From: an uncultured Algibacter sp.
GTDB lineage: Bacteria > Bacteroidota > Bacteroidia > Flavobacteriales > Flavobacteriaceae
Reading direction: 5' to 3'
Assembly (NCBI RefSeq): GCF_947495925.1
Contig: NZ_CANMAU010000001.1
Coordinates: 434,001-498,000, forward strand
Length of the DNA: 64,000 nt
In this document: positions 26,759 to 36,254 of the stretch, piece by piece
How the letters are laid out: the number at the start of each line of letters is the position of its first letter
Numbering within the stretch: position 1 is the stretch's first letter
Notes under the pieces: model-generated
What the model saw: the letters and a program-made list of their open reading frames with translations, nothing else
What the model was told of the DNA's origin: nothing
Database searches by the model: none
Position numbers and translations under genes: made by a program

Positions 26759-27733
26759 ATGTCCGAATCAACAATTGACATATTACATATTTTAGGAGAA
26801 ACCGTACTCCCTGGTGAAAGTAAAGAAGTAAATTTTGACGTCGCTAATTTGCATACATCTACACCTGTTAATGTTCCTTTAATTATTGAGCGTTCTAAAA
26901 AATCTGGACCAATAGTTTTGTTCACAGCTGGAATCCATGGTGATGAAGTAAATGGTGTTGAAATAGTAAGACAACTCATTTCTAAAGGAATAAACCAACC
27001 CAAAATAGGCACCATAATTTGTATGCCAGTAATCAACGTTTTTGGGTTTATAAATCTGAAACGCGAATTTCCTGATGGTAGAGATTTAAATCGGATGTTT
27101 CCAGGTAGTCCTTCTGGTTCTTTAGCAGGACGCGTAGCGCACAAACTTATTAATGAGGTCATCCCGCATGTAGATCTAATTGTTGATTTTCATACAGGTG
27201 GTTCAGGTAGATTTAATACTCCCCAACTTCGCTACGAAATAAACAATAAAAACCTTGAGGACTTAGCCATGGCTTTTGCCCCTCCTTTTGTACTATATTC
27301 TAAAAACTTATCTAAATCATTTAGAGCGACCTGCAATAAATTAGAAAAACCCTTGCTACTTTTTGAAGGTGGAAAATCATTTCATATAGATGATGTAGTT
27401 ACCAATTCTGGAGTCAATGGCTCTAAACGGCTTTTAAAACATCTAGGCATGTTAAAAACCGTTTTTAAATCTTCTAAACCTAAAAAAGAATGTGTTTTCA
27501 TTGAAAACAGCAAATGGCTTCGCGCCAAATATTCTGGTATGTTCAAAGCTGTAATTCCTATCGGGTCGCATGTTGAAAAAGAAGATATTCTAGGACACAT
27601 TACAGACCCATATGGTAAGTTTAATTATTTTGTTCGAGCTAGACATTCTGGTTTTATTATCAATGTGAACGAATCACCAATCGTATATCAAGGCGATGCA
27701 TTATTTCATGTGTCTTTAGAATTGAAAAAGTAA
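26759..27733 (+). CDS. Succinylglutamate desuccinylase/aspartoacylase family protein
   Basis: A 324-residue zinc carboxypeptidase-like hydrolase (M14 superfamily). Zinc ligands are His60 and Glu63 in TAGIHGDEVNG, and His145 in VDFHTGG. FPDGRDLNRMFPG supplies the substrate carboxylate-binding Arg. The C-terminal half holds a small beta-barrel (PIGSHVEKEDILGHITDPYGKF) as in this family. It starts on the base after the rimK stop. Family members remove acyl or amino-acid groups from N-acylated substrates. With rimK next door it may act on glutamylated or similar adducts, but this is unproven. Confidence 0.85.
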   Translation: MSESTIDILHILGETVLPGESKEVNFDVANLHTSTPVNVPLIIERSKKSGPIVLFTAGIHGDEVNGVEIVRQLISKGINQPKIGTIICMPVINVFGFINLKREFPDGRDLNRMFPGSPSGSLAGRVAHKLINEVIPHVDLIVDFHTGGSGRFNTPQLRYEINNKNLEDLAMAFAPPFVLYSKNLSKSFRATCNKLEKPLLLFEGGKSFHIDDVVTNSGVNGSKRLLKHLGMLKTVFKSSKPKKECVFIENSKWLRAKYSGMFKAVIPIGSHVEKEDILGHITDPYGKFNYFVRARHSGFIINVNESPIVYQGDALFHVSLELKK

Positions 27734-27736
27734 CAT

Positions 27737-28300
27737 ATGGTCAAGTCTGAATTACGCAAAACATACAAAGCGAAAAGAAATGAACTATCTCAAAATGATG
27801 TGGATAATTTAAGTCTTGACATTTCAAATCAACTGCTTGGACTGCCAGTTTGGAAGTATTCCTTTTATCATATCTATTTATCTATTCAAGAACAAAAGGA
27901 AGTTAACACTGACTATATTTTAAATATTTTATCAGGAAAGGACAAAAACATTTTACTTTCTAAGAGTAATTTTAAAACAGGCTTGATGACACATTTTTTG
28001 TTAACCGATAGTACGCACATCAAGAAAAACAGCTACAATATCCCAGAACCCATTGATGGTATTGAAATCTCGAATGATAAAATTGATGTGGTCTTTATTC
28101 CACTTCTTGCTTTTGACAAAATGGGGAACCGCGTGGGTTACGGCAAAGGGTTTTATGATCGTTTTTTGAATTCCTGCAAACCTGAAACTATAAAAATAGG
28201 CTTATCATTCTTTGAGGTTGAAAATGAAATAACTGATATTTTCGAGAGTGACGTTAGGTTGGATTATTGTGTAACACCCAAGCAAACCTATCGTTTTTAA
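27737..28300 (+). CDS. 5-formyltetrahydrofolate cyclo-ligase
   Basis: A 187-residue cytoplasmic enzyme that uses ATP to convert 5-formyl-THF to 5,10-methenyl-THF, recycling folate. The start KSELRKTYKAKRNEL carries the conserved basic residues, and the ATP/folate motif FDKMGNRVGYGKGFYDRFL is complete. It begins three bases after the aspartoacylase-family stop, so it is the third gene of the rimK unit. It is convergent with the OmpA-like gene at 28301 with no gap and no terminator between them. Confidence 0.92.
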   Translation: MVKSELRKTYKAKRNELSQNDVDNLSLDISNQLLGLPVWKYSFYHIYLSIQEQKEVNTDYILNILSGKDKNILLSKSNFKTGLMTHFLLTDSTHIKKNSYNIPEPIDGIEISNDKIDVVFIPLLAFDKMGNRVGYGKGFYDRFLNSCKPETIKIGLSFFEVENEITDIFESDVRLDYCVTPKQTYRF

Positions 28301-30181
28301 TTATTTATTACAGCTTTCGCAATACGTCTTTCTTAAAAACGCATTTTCCAACAATTGAAATGTAACCCCTCCTTCATTTACCGAGTCGAATAATTTACAA
28401 AAACGCTCTTTATTCATATTAATTGCGTTTAACATTATTGTTCGATAACTCTTCTCTCTAGTCAACTCCTTGTTTATAAGTGTAAGATTTAAGTAATAGA
28501 ATAATAAATCTTCATCAATATCGATAGTTTTAGCCTTAGGATTTAATAAATCAATAGCCATATTTGGACTACCGTATTTATTAAAATACTGGGCTAAGTT
28601 TAAATAATCATTACTAGAAGAATTAAACTTTTTATAATTGGTATTAACATAATTCACAGAATTTTGTTTACTCGTACGGTCACCCTGAAGCAGAAAGTAT
28701 TCAGAAAGAATAATATTTAAATTTGCTAACATCCTAGAAATATCTCCCTCAGAAATACCATATTTTTTTAATGAATAAATCTGAGTATTAAGATCCGTTT
28801 TTTGAACATTAGCAGCATCCCAATACAATAATTTTATTCTTACAGCGGCTAAATTATACTTAATAGCAGCGTTATTAGGAGCAAGTTTTTCAAGTTCTTG
28901 CAACTCATTATAAGTAATTAAAGCATAGGTGAAATCAGTCATATACCTAAAAGCCGAATTTTTATTTAAAATATCAACAAATTCCTTTTGTTTGGGGACC
29001 TTCATTTTATCTAAAAAGCTTAATCCCTTTGGGTTTCTCCTAATCCTTTCAAATATAGAGTTTTGAATACCTTTAGCGACTTCAATATTTTTCTTCGCAA
29101 CCTCCTGATTAAACTTTAATAATAATTCATCCAGTCCCAAAGTACTATATTTATCTTTCTTCTCTATCTCCAATTCCACAACTGCTTTTCTGTGGTTTTT
29201 AAGAATAGGCTCCATTTCTCTTGAAATTGTTCCTGCAATCTCTTCTCTCACCTCATATTTACTTAAAGGTTTCAAGTACTGATACTTTGTTCCTTCAATG
29301 TCGTTAAAAAACTCTACCCAGTTTTCAGAAGCTGACACTTCAGTTTTTATAGCTGAACCTTGAAACTCTTGTAATGCTTTTACTATACTATTACCACGTT
29401 TTACTTGTAGAACTTTATTTCTACTTACTATTCCTTCAATAGAAGCATACGCCTTTATTTTAATACTTTTAATATTAAAATCTGTCAAACTTAAGGATTC
29501 ATAAATAGGTTTAATATCAGCTTTAGAATATGTGACTTGATTTTTCTTAAATGGAATAATAAATTTTAATGATTCATCCTTAGCAAGCGACTGACTATCT
29601 GAAGACTGAATCTGTTTTGGATTAATGGTTAAATTATCCAAATACATTCCCATATCCAATAAGTCCCAATCATAAGATTTTAAATCATAGATAACATAAT
29701 AGCGACACAGATTTTTATTACTTAAAAACAGAATATTATATTCTAAATCTTGATTCAACAAATCCATAGGTATCTTACCTAAATTAACTTGATAAATATT
29801 ATTACTATTTAAATCTAGTCCTTTTTTTAAATCACGTGAGTAAACGGGTTCGAGTAAGTGACCACGAATTTCTTTAATTGGAAGAGATGGATTCTTACAA
29901 CTATATTTGTCTTTAGCAACAATATCAACCGCTAAACCATCACCGGGATTTTTAAATAATCTATTAAACCAGTCTATATCATTAACTTGAAAAAAAAGAT
30001 TTGCCCCTACTCTTTCAATTGAAAACTCAACCTCTTCAGGTTTTTGGTTAAATATCTGATAACAGGTTTTACATTTTTCACCTTCATCTTTTTCTGGAAA
30101 AACAATATCATAGGTGTTTTGGGAGAACGAAAGTTTAAAAAACAAAAAACAAACGATTAAGAATAGGCACTTACCTTTCAT
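28301..30181 (-). CDS. Exported protein with OmpA-like middle domain and helical C-terminus
   Basis: A 626-residue protein not recognised as a whole. Residues 1-20 are a signal peptide. The N-terminal part has a Cys pair, C37-x-x-C40. The middle (about 205-285) looks like an OmpA C-terminal-like module: a strand, IKSIKIKAYASIEG, then NKVLQVKRGNSIVKALQEF, in the place of the usual peptidoglycan-binding NxxLSxxRA. From about 340 the sequence is helical and TPR-like (NAAIKYNLAAVRIKLLYWDAANV). A second Cys pair, C621-x-x-C624, closes the protein. Paired CxxC at both ends of a periplasmic protein could form disulfides or bind metal. It is separated from lspA by 94 bases. Confidence 0.7.
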   Translation of the reverse strand: MKGKCLFLIVCFLFFKLSFSQNTYDIVFPEKDEGEKCKTCYQIFNQKPEEVEFSIERVGANLFFQVNDIDWFNRLFKNPGDGLAVDIVAKDKYSCKNPSLPIKEIRGHLLEPVYSRDLKKGLDLNSNNIYQVNLGKIPMDLLNQDLEYNILFLSNKNLCRYYVIYDLKSYDWDLLDMGMYLDNLTINPKQIQSSDSQSLAKDESLKFIIPFKKNQVTYSKADIKPIYESLSLTDFNIKSIKIKAYASIEGIVSRNKVLQVKRGNSIVKALQEFQGSAIKTEVSASENWVEFFNDIEGTKYQYLKPLSKYEVREEIAGTISREMEPILKNHRKAVVELEIEKKDKYSTLGLDELLLKFNQEVAKKNIEVAKGIQNSIFERIRRNPKGLSFLDKMKVPKQKEFVDILNKNSAFRYMTDFTYALITYNELQELEKLAPNNAAIKYNLAAVRIKLLYWDAANVQKTDLNTQIYSLKKYGISEGDISRMLANLNIILSEYFLLQGDRTSKQNSVNYVNTNYKKFNSSSNDYLNLAQYFNKYGSPNMAIDLLNPKAKTIDIDEDLLFYYLNLTLINKELTREKSYRTIMLNAINMNKERFCKLFDSVNEGGVTFQLLENAFLRKTYCESCNK

Positions 30182-30275
30182 TAAAAACGAGGGAATTAGA
30201 TTGAGTATAATAGCAAGAGATAAATATAATAAATAAACTTGATGTAGTAAATACTTACTTAAAATCTATTTCAAA

Positions 30276-30896
30276 TTAATTCTTAGAAAATGCTTTTTTA
30301 TTAAACACAATTAACATAATAAATCCAGTACTAATAGCCATATCAGCTACATTAAAGACTGGCTCAAAGAAATTAAAGCGCTTCCCTGCATAAAACGGAA
30401 ACCATTCTGGAAAGTCTATTTCAAATAATGGGAAATAAAGCATATCAACAACATGGCCATGTAACAATGAGTCATAACCTCCCGATTCGGGCAAGAAAGT
30501 TGCTACTTGACTATAACTATCATCAAATAAAACACCATAAAACACAGAATCAATAATATTACCTAAGGCTCCTGCAAATATTAAAGCAATGGCCAAAATG
30601 AGTATTTTAGAATTTTGCTTTTTTGTAGAATCATAAAGCCAATAACCAATTCCAAAAATAGCAACTACACGAAATAACGTTAGGGCAATTTTAGCAGATC
30701 TATCAGAAATAAAGGAAGTGAAGTCACTAATTTTTGTTCCCCAAGCCATTCCATCATTCTCAATAAAATAGATTTTAAACCAACTAAAAACATCAACACT
30801 TTCATGAAGTGCAAAATGTGTTTTTATGTAAATTTTACTTATTTGATCAAAAAGTAAAATAACAACAATTAAGACTATAGATTTTTTAAGTGACAT
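30276..30896 (-). CDS. lspA: Lipoprotein signal peptidase II
   Basis: A 206-residue inner-membrane aspartic protease that removes signal peptides from prolipoproteins. Four hydrophobic helices are visible. The catalytic aspartates are Asp116 in ALGNIIDSVFYG and Asp185 in FNVADMAIS; the IENDGMAWG loop corresponds to the N-x-G-x-A-F/W-G motif. It is longer than the proteobacterial enzyme (about 165), with an insertion around 120-148 (DDSYSQVATFLPESGG) between the active-site motifs. A hairpin terminator lies between it and the DksA-like gene, so it may be partly separate from the ileS transcript. Many lipoproteins in this window would be its substrates. Confidence 0.94.
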   Translation of the reverse strand: MSLKKSIVLIVVILLFDQISKIYIKTHFALHESVDVFSWFKIYFIENDGMAWGTKISDFTSFISDRSAKIALTLFRVVAIFGIGYWLYDSTKKQNSKILILAIALIFAGALGNIIDSVFYGVLFDDSYSQVATFLPESGGYDSLLHGHVVDMLYFPLFEIDFPEWFPFYAGKRFNFFEPVFNVADMAISTGFIMLIVFNKKAFSKN

Positions 30897-30948
30897 GTTT
30901 ATTTAATTAATCTCTTTTTAAGCAGAAATAACAAAGTTTTGTAAATGA

Positions 30949-30974
30949 AAAACGTCTCAATACTGAGACGTTTT
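30949..30974 (-). terminator. Terminator-like hairpin between DksA-like gene and lspA
   Basis: AAAACGTCTCA (30949-30959) and TGAGACGTTTT (30964-30974) form an 11-base-pair stem with a four-base loop. The minus-strand T tail is five bases. It lies 21 bases after the DksA-like stop and may attenuate read-through into lspA. Confidence 0.65.
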
Positions 30975-30994
30975 AAATATAAATTTCCACAAGA

Positions 30995-31369
30995 TTATTG
31001 CATGTTTTTAGCTTCAATACTTAACGTAGCATGAGGCACAAGCTCTAGTCTCTTTTTGTTAATTAATTTTCCTGTTACGCGACATATACCGTATGTTTTA
31101 TTCTCGATACGAATAAGCGCATTCTTTAAATCACGAATAAACTTCTCCTGACGAATAGCTAATTGAGAATTCGATTCTTTACTCATAACAGCACTCCCCT
31201 CATCAAAAGCCTTAAAAGTTGGCGACGTATCTTCTGTACCATTATTGTGGTCATTCATATACGCACTTTTAATAAGCTCTAAATCATGTTGTGCTTTCTC
31301 TATTTTATCAGAGATTAATTGCTTAAATTCTGCTAAATCTGCATCCGAATATCTTACACTATCTGTCAT
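30995..31369 (-). CDS. DksA/TraR-like protein lacking most zinc-finger cysteines
   Basis: A 124-residue protein with the DksA layout: an N-terminal coiled coil (about 10-85, containing DTSPTFKAFDEGS) and a C-terminal globular part KTYGICRVTGKLINKKRLELVPHA. DksA binds the RNA polymerase secondary channel and works with ppGpp. The canonical four zinc cysteines are reduced to one (in YGICRVTG; the later CxxC reads as SIEA), so it probably folds without zinc, as in other flavobacterial members I recall. It starts four bases after the ileS stop. Whether it controls rRNA promoters here is unknown. Confidence 0.82.
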   Translation of the reverse strand: MTDSVRYSDADLAEFKQLISDKIEKAQHDLELIKSAYMNDHNNGTEDTSPTFKAFDEGSAVMSKESNSQLAIRQEKFIRDLKNALIRIENKTYGICRVTGKLINKKRLELVPHATLSIEAKNMQ

Positions 31370-31373
31370 AATA

Positions 31374-34300
31374 TTAATGTTTTTGGATAAATAATTTGGT
31401 ATTTACATCATCAAAAGCAATTTCTATACCATCTTCTAATTTATCTATTATTTCTAATTCGTTAGTTAATGTTTCCGATTTAATGTAAGTCATATTTGCA
31501 TCAACTGCATTAACAACTTGCACATCTTTTTGAAGCGTTACATCAATTCTATCAGTAACTTCAAAACCCGAATCTTTTCGCAAATTTTGAATACGGTTTA
31601 CTAATTCTCTAGCAATACCTTCTTGTCGCAAATCGTCAGTTATAGTTACATCTAAAGCCACTGTTAAAGCACCTTCGTTTGCCACTAACCACCCTTCAAT
31701 ATCTTGCGATGTGATTTCTACATCGGTTTGCTCTAAAGTAATATTTTTTCCGTTTACTTCAACGTCTAAAATACCATTTTGTTCTATTTTTTTAATATCC
31801 TCTGAAGTAAAGTTATTAACTACTTGAGCCACAGCCTTCATGTCTTTTCCAAAGCGAGGACCAAGCACTTTAAAATTAGGTTTAATTTGCTTTACTAAAA
31901 TATCTGAAGCATCTTCAAGAACTTCTATTTCTTTTACATTAACCTCTGATTTTATAAGGTCTGAAACAGCCAATATCTCATTTTTTTGAGTTTCACTACT
32001 AATAGGAATCATTATTTTCTGCAAAGGTTGCCTCACTTTTATCTTCTCTTTAGCTCTTAAAGACAAGACCAAAGATGAAATAATTTGAGCGCTTTCCATC
32101 TTACGTTCTAATGACTTATCAACATAAGATTCGTCAAAAACAGGAAAGTCAGCCAAGTGAACACTCTCAAAAGTTTCCTTTTTCGTAACCGCATTTAAAT
32201 CTAAATACAACCTATCCATAAAAAATGGTGCAATAGGCGCGCTTAATTTCGCAATAGTAACCATACAATTATAAAGCGTTTGATAAGCTGATATTTTATC
32301 TTGTTGATAATCCCCTTTCCAAAAACGTCTTCTACTTAAACGTACAAACCAGTTACTTACGTAATCTTGTGTAAAATCTGAAATAGCTCTAGCCGCTTTT
32401 GTCGGTTCGTAATCTGCATAATAGGCATCCACTTTTTGAATAAGCGTATGTAATTCAGATAAAATCCAACGATCTATTTCAGGTCTTTCATTTAAAGCAA
32501 TATCTGTTTCACTATAACTAAAACTATCAAGATTAGCATATAATTGAAAGAAAGAATAGGTGTTATATAGTGTCCCAAAAAACTTACGCTTTACTTCTTC
32601 TACGCCTTCTAAATCAAACTTTAAATTATCCCATGGATTTGCATTTGAAATCATGTACCAACGCGTTGCATCGGCACCATAATTACCTAAGGTTTCAAAA
32701 GGATCGACGGCATTACCAAGACGTTTGGACATTTTCTGTCCATTTTTATCCAAAACTAATCCGTTAGATACCACATTTTTATAAGCAACCGAATCAAAAA
32801 CCATGGTTCCTATGGCATGTAAAGTATAAAACCATCCACGTGTTTGATCTACACCTTCTGCAATAAAATCTGCTGGGTATGTCGTTCCTTTATCAATTAA
32901 ATCTAGGTTTTCAAATGGGTAATGCCATTGTGCATAGGGCATTGACCCTGAGTCGAACCAAACATCAATTAAATCGCTTTCGCGGAACATTTTTTGACCT
33001 GTTGGTGATACCAATACAATATCATCAACTATATTTTTATGTAGATCAATTTTTGCATAGTTCTCTTCTGAATGGTTTCCAACTTCAAAATCTACAAAAA
33101 TATCTTCAGTTAAAACACCTGCTGATACAGCTTTAGCCATCTCACCTTTTAGTTCTTCCACAGAACCAACACAAAGCTCTTCCTTACCGTCTTCAGTTCT
33201 CCAAATTGGCAATGGAATTCCCCAATAACGTGAACGTGATAAATTCCAATCATTGGCATTTGCTAACCAATTACCAAAACGCCCTTCTCCAGTACTTTTC
33301 GGTTTCCAATTAATTGTATTATTAAGTTCATGCATTCTATCTTTTACATCTGTTACCTTAATAAACCAAGAATCTAATGGGTAATACAAAATGGGTTTAT
33401 CTGTACGCCAGCAATTTGGATAGCTGTGTTTATATTTTTCAACCTTAAAGGCCTTGTTTTCTTCTTTTAATTTGATAGCCAATTCAACATCAATAGAACG
33501 TTCCGGTGCTTCACCATCATTATAATATTCATTCTTAACATACTTTCCGGTAAACTCAGCCATCTCAGGTCTAAATCTACCCTGCAAATCCACTAATGGC
33601 ACCAAATTCCCATTATCATCTTTAACTAACATTGGTGGCACTTCTGGCGTTGCTTGTTTTGCAACTAAGGCATCGTCTGCTCCAAAAGTTGGCGCAGTGT
33701 GTACAATCCCTGTTCCATCTTCCGTAGTAACAAAATCTCCAGAAATCACTCTAAAAGCATCTTGAGGATTATCGTGAGGCAATGCATAAGGCAATAATTG
33801 TTCATATCGAATACCTACCAAATCTTTACCTACAAATTCTTTTATAATATAAAAGGGTATCTTTTTATCACCTGAATTATAAGATGATAATTCAGACTGA
33901 TCATTTACTTGATTGAACTTTCCCGAAAATTGGTAGCTAACTAATTTCTTAGCTAACACCACTTTAACTGGTTCAAAAGTATATTGATTAAAAGTTTCAA
34001 CTAAGACATAATCTATCTTAGGCCCTACGGTTAACGCCGTATTACTTGGTAACGTCCAAGGGGTTGTGGTCCAAGCTACAAAGTGTATATCACCTTCATT
34101 TTGTAAAAAGGCTGGCAAGGTATTAGCAATAGCTTTAAACTGTGCAACCACTGTAGTATCGGTAACATCTTGATAAGTTCCTGGTTGATTCAACTCATGA
34201 GAACTTAAACCAGTTCCAGCTTTTGGTGAGTAAGGCTGAATCGTGTAACCTTTATACAGTAGGCTTTTATTATATATTTGTTTTAATAACCACCATACAG

Positions 34301-34778
34301 ACTCCATATATTTAGGCTCGTAGGTAATATACGGGTCATCCATATCTACCCAATATCCCATTTTTTCCGTCAAGTCATTCCATACATCTGTGTAACGCAT
34401 CACTGCCTTTCTACAAGCTGCATTATACTCTTCAACCGAAATGGTTTTACCAATATCTTCCTTTGTAATACCTAATTCTTTTTCAACACCTAACTCAATA
34501 GGCAAGCCATGAGTATCCCAACCAGCTTTACGCTTTACTTGGTATCCCTTCATGGTCTTGTAACGTGGAAAAATATCTTTTATAGCCCGTGCCAAAACAT
34601 GATGCACTCCTGGAAGTCCATTTGCAGATGGAGGCCCTTCATAAAACACATAAGGTTTTGCTCCTTCTCTAGTAGATACACTTTTCTCAAAGATGTTATT
34701 TTCTTGCCAATATTGCAGTATACTATCTGCTACATTTGGCAAGTCAAGTCCTTTATATTCAGGAAATTTCACGCTCAT
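31374..34778 (-). CDS. ileS: Isoleucyl-tRNA synthetase
   Basis: A class I aminoacyl-tRNA synthetase of 1134 residues charging tRNA-Ile. The HIGH motif appears as HHVL at 59-62 in NGLPGVHHVLAR; the KMSKR motif is KMSKRLGN. The editing domain contains the WTTTPWTLPSNTAL segment, and ADFIAEGVDQTRGWFYTL precedes KMSKR. The length and lack of a C-terminal zinc-finger cluster point to the eukaryote-like long IleRS group (IleRS2 type) rather than the short E. coli type; that assignment is from layout only. It heads a unit followed by the DksA-like gene after four bases and by lspA. Confidence 0.96.
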   Translation of the reverse strand: MSVKFPEYKGLDLPNVADSILQYWQENNIFEKSVSTREGAKPYVFYEGPPSANGLPGVHHVLARAIKDIFPRYKTMKGYQVKRKAGWDTHGLPIELGVEKELGITKEDIGKTISVEEYNAACRKAVMRYTDVWNDLTEKMGYWVDMDDPYITYEPKYMESVWWLLKQIYNKSLLYKGYTIQPYSPKAGTGLSSHELNQPGTYQDVTDTTVVAQFKAIANTLPAFLQNEGDIHFVAWTTTPWTLPSNTALTVGPKIDYVLVETFNQYTFEPVKVVLAKKLVSYQFSGKFNQVNDQSELSSYNSGDKKIPFYIIKEFVGKDLVGIRYEQLLPYALPHDNPQDAFRVISGDFVTTEDGTGIVHTAPTFGADDALVAKQATPEVPPMLVKDDNGNLVPLVDLQGRFRPEMAEFTGKYVKNEYYNDGEAPERSIDVELAIKLKEENKAFKVEKYKHSYPNCWRTDKPILYYPLDSWFIKVTDVKDRMHELNNTINWKPKSTGEGRFGNWLANANDWNLSRSRYWGIPLPIWRTEDGKEELCVGSVEELKGEMAKAVSAGVLTEDIFVDFEVGNHSEENYAKIDLHKNIVDDIVLVSPTGQKMFRESDLIDVWFDSGSMPYAQWHYPFENLDLIDKGTTYPADFIAEGVDQTRGWFYTLHAIGTMVFDSVAYKNVVSNGLVLDKNGQKMSKRLGNAVDPFETLGNYGADATRWYMISNANPWDNLKFDLEGVEEVKRKFFGTLYNTYSFFQLYANLDSFSYSETDIALNERPEIDRWILSELHTLIQKVDAYYADYEPTKAARAISDFTQDYVSNWFVRLSRRRFWKGDYQQDKISAYQTLYNCMVTIAKLSAPIAPFFMDRLYLDLNAVTKKETFESVHLADFPVFDESYVDKSLERKMESAQIISSLVLSLRAKEKIKVRQPLQKIMIPISSETQKNEILAVSDLIKSEVNVKEIEVLEDASDILVKQIKPNFKVLGPRFGKDMKAVAQVVNNFTSEDIKKIEQNGILDVEVNGKNITLEQTDVEITSQDIEGWLVANEGALTVALDVTITDDLRQEGIARELVNRIQNLRKDSGFEVTDRIDVTLQKDVQVVNAVDANMTYIKSETLTNELEIIDKLEDGIEIAFDDVNTKLFIQKH

Positions 34779-34892
34779 TTACTATTGATTCTTATAAGTT
34801 CGCGAATTTAAGAAATTTTAGTAAAAAAGAAGTTAAAATTAGAACGAAGTAATAAACTTAATATGCTGATAAGACTTTTTAAATTAAAGAAT

Positions 34893-36251
34893 TCAAACAA
34901 TGAAATCTATCAAATCCTCAATTTTAGAAATAAGTTGAATTCTAATCACCGTATTTTTAAGTGAAATCTTATTGTACTTGGACACAAAAATAGTTGTAAA
35001 GCCTAGTTTTTCTGCCTCTAAAATACGCTGCTCCACTCGTTGTACTGGACGGATTTCTCCTGAAAGCCCGACCTCAGCAGCGAAACAATAATCTTTTTGC
35101 AAGGATGTATCTTCATTTGAAGACAATATAGAGGCTACAACTGCTAAATCTATGGCAGGATCATCTACCGTAATACCTCCAGTTATATTTAAAAAAACAT
35201 CTTTAGCTCCCAAACGAAAGCCTGCTCGTTTTTCTAAAACAGCTAACAACATATTCAATCGTTTAGCATTAAAACCCGTAGCACTTCTCTGCGGAGTACC
35301 ATAAACGGCAGTACTTACCAAGGCTTGAACCTCAATCATAAGCGAACGTAAACCTTCTAGCGTAGCCGCAATAGCATTACCCGATAACTCCTCATCTTTT
35401 TCTGAAATAAGAATTTCAGACGGGTTAGAGACTTCACGTAAACCCGAACCTTGCATTTCATAGATACCTAATTCATTCGTAGATCCAAATCGGTTTTTAT
35501 GTGCCCTTAAAATCCTAAAGACATGATTACGATCACCTTCAAATTGTAACACAGTATCTACCATGTGCTCTAAAATTTTGGGGCCTGCTATGTTACCATC
35601 TTTAGTAATATGGCCAATAAGTAAAACGGGGGTTGCTGTTTCTTTGGCAAACTTAATAAGTTCTGTAGTACATTCTTTAATCTGAGAAATACTCCCAGAA
35701 GAAGATTCGATATAATCACTATGCAAAGTTTGAATAGAATCGATAATTACTATATCAGGTTCTAAAACTTCAATTTGCTTAAAGATATTTTGAGTTTTTA
35801 TCTCAGTTAATATGTAACAATTACTATGGTTTGGGTTTATTCTTTCTGCCCTCATCTTTATTTGCTTCTGACTTTCCTCACCAGAAACATAAAGCGTTTT
35901 ATATGGCAGTTTCAATGAAACTTGTAGTAACAACGTACTCTTCCCTATACCAGGTTCACCACCTAAAAGTGTCAAAGACCCTGGAACAATACCTCCACCC
36001 AAAACACGATTAAACTCACCATCGAAAGTATCTAAGCGTGGTTCTTTTGAAGTATCAATCTCGTTAATTCTTAAAGGGACAGAAGCTCTTTTTGCTTTTG
36101 AAGTAGGTAATTTCCAATCACTTTTTTCCGGTTTCTGCACAAGCTCCTCAACAATGGTATTCCATTCCTTACAAGCATTACATTGCCCTTGCCATTTAGC
36201 GTATTGAGTTCCACAATTTTGACAAAAAAAAGTAGTTTTTACCTTAGCCAT
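34893..36251 (-). CDS. radA: DNA repair protein RadA
   Basis: A 452-residue RecA-related branch-migration helicase of recombination. The C4 zinc finger uses Cys10, 13, 24 and 27. The Walker A motif is GEPGIGKS (98-105), Walker B is DIVIIDSIQT, and the RadA-specific KNRFG is at 252-256. The C-terminal third is the Lon protease-like domain (GLRSLMIEVQALVSTAVYGTPQR) without a catalytic Ser-Lys pair. It starts three bases after the stop of the last esterase-like gene, so it is tied to the panC-panD run. Confidence 0.96.
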   Translation of the reverse strand: MAKVKTTFFCQNCGTQYAKWQGQCNACKEWNTIVEELVQKPEKSDWKLPTSKAKRASVPLRINEIDTSKEPRLDTFDGEFNRVLGGGIVPGSLTLLGGEPGIGKSTLLLQVSLKLPYKTLYVSGEESQKQIKMRAERINPNHSNCYILTEIKTQNIFKQIEVLEPDIVIIDSIQTLHSDYIESSSGSISQIKECTTELIKFAKETATPVLLIGHITKDGNIAGPKILEHMVDTVLQFEGDRNHVFRILRAHKNRFGSTNELGIYEMQGSGLREVSNPSEILISEKDEELSGNAIAATLEGLRSLMIEVQALVSTAVYGTPQRSATGFNAKRLNMLLAVLEKRAGFRLGAKDVFLNITGGITVDDPAIDLAVVASILSSNEDTSLQKDYCFAAEVGLSGEIRPVQRVEQRILEAEKLGFTTIFVSKYNKISLKNTVIRIQLISKIEDLIDFIV

Positions 36252-36254
36252 TAA

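Noticed and set aside
26560-27162. 200-codon open frame on the minus strand across rimK and the aspartoacylase-family gene
   Set aside because: It lies opposite two well-supported genes, has no signal, domain or promoter, and its residues follow the third-codon pattern of the real genes.
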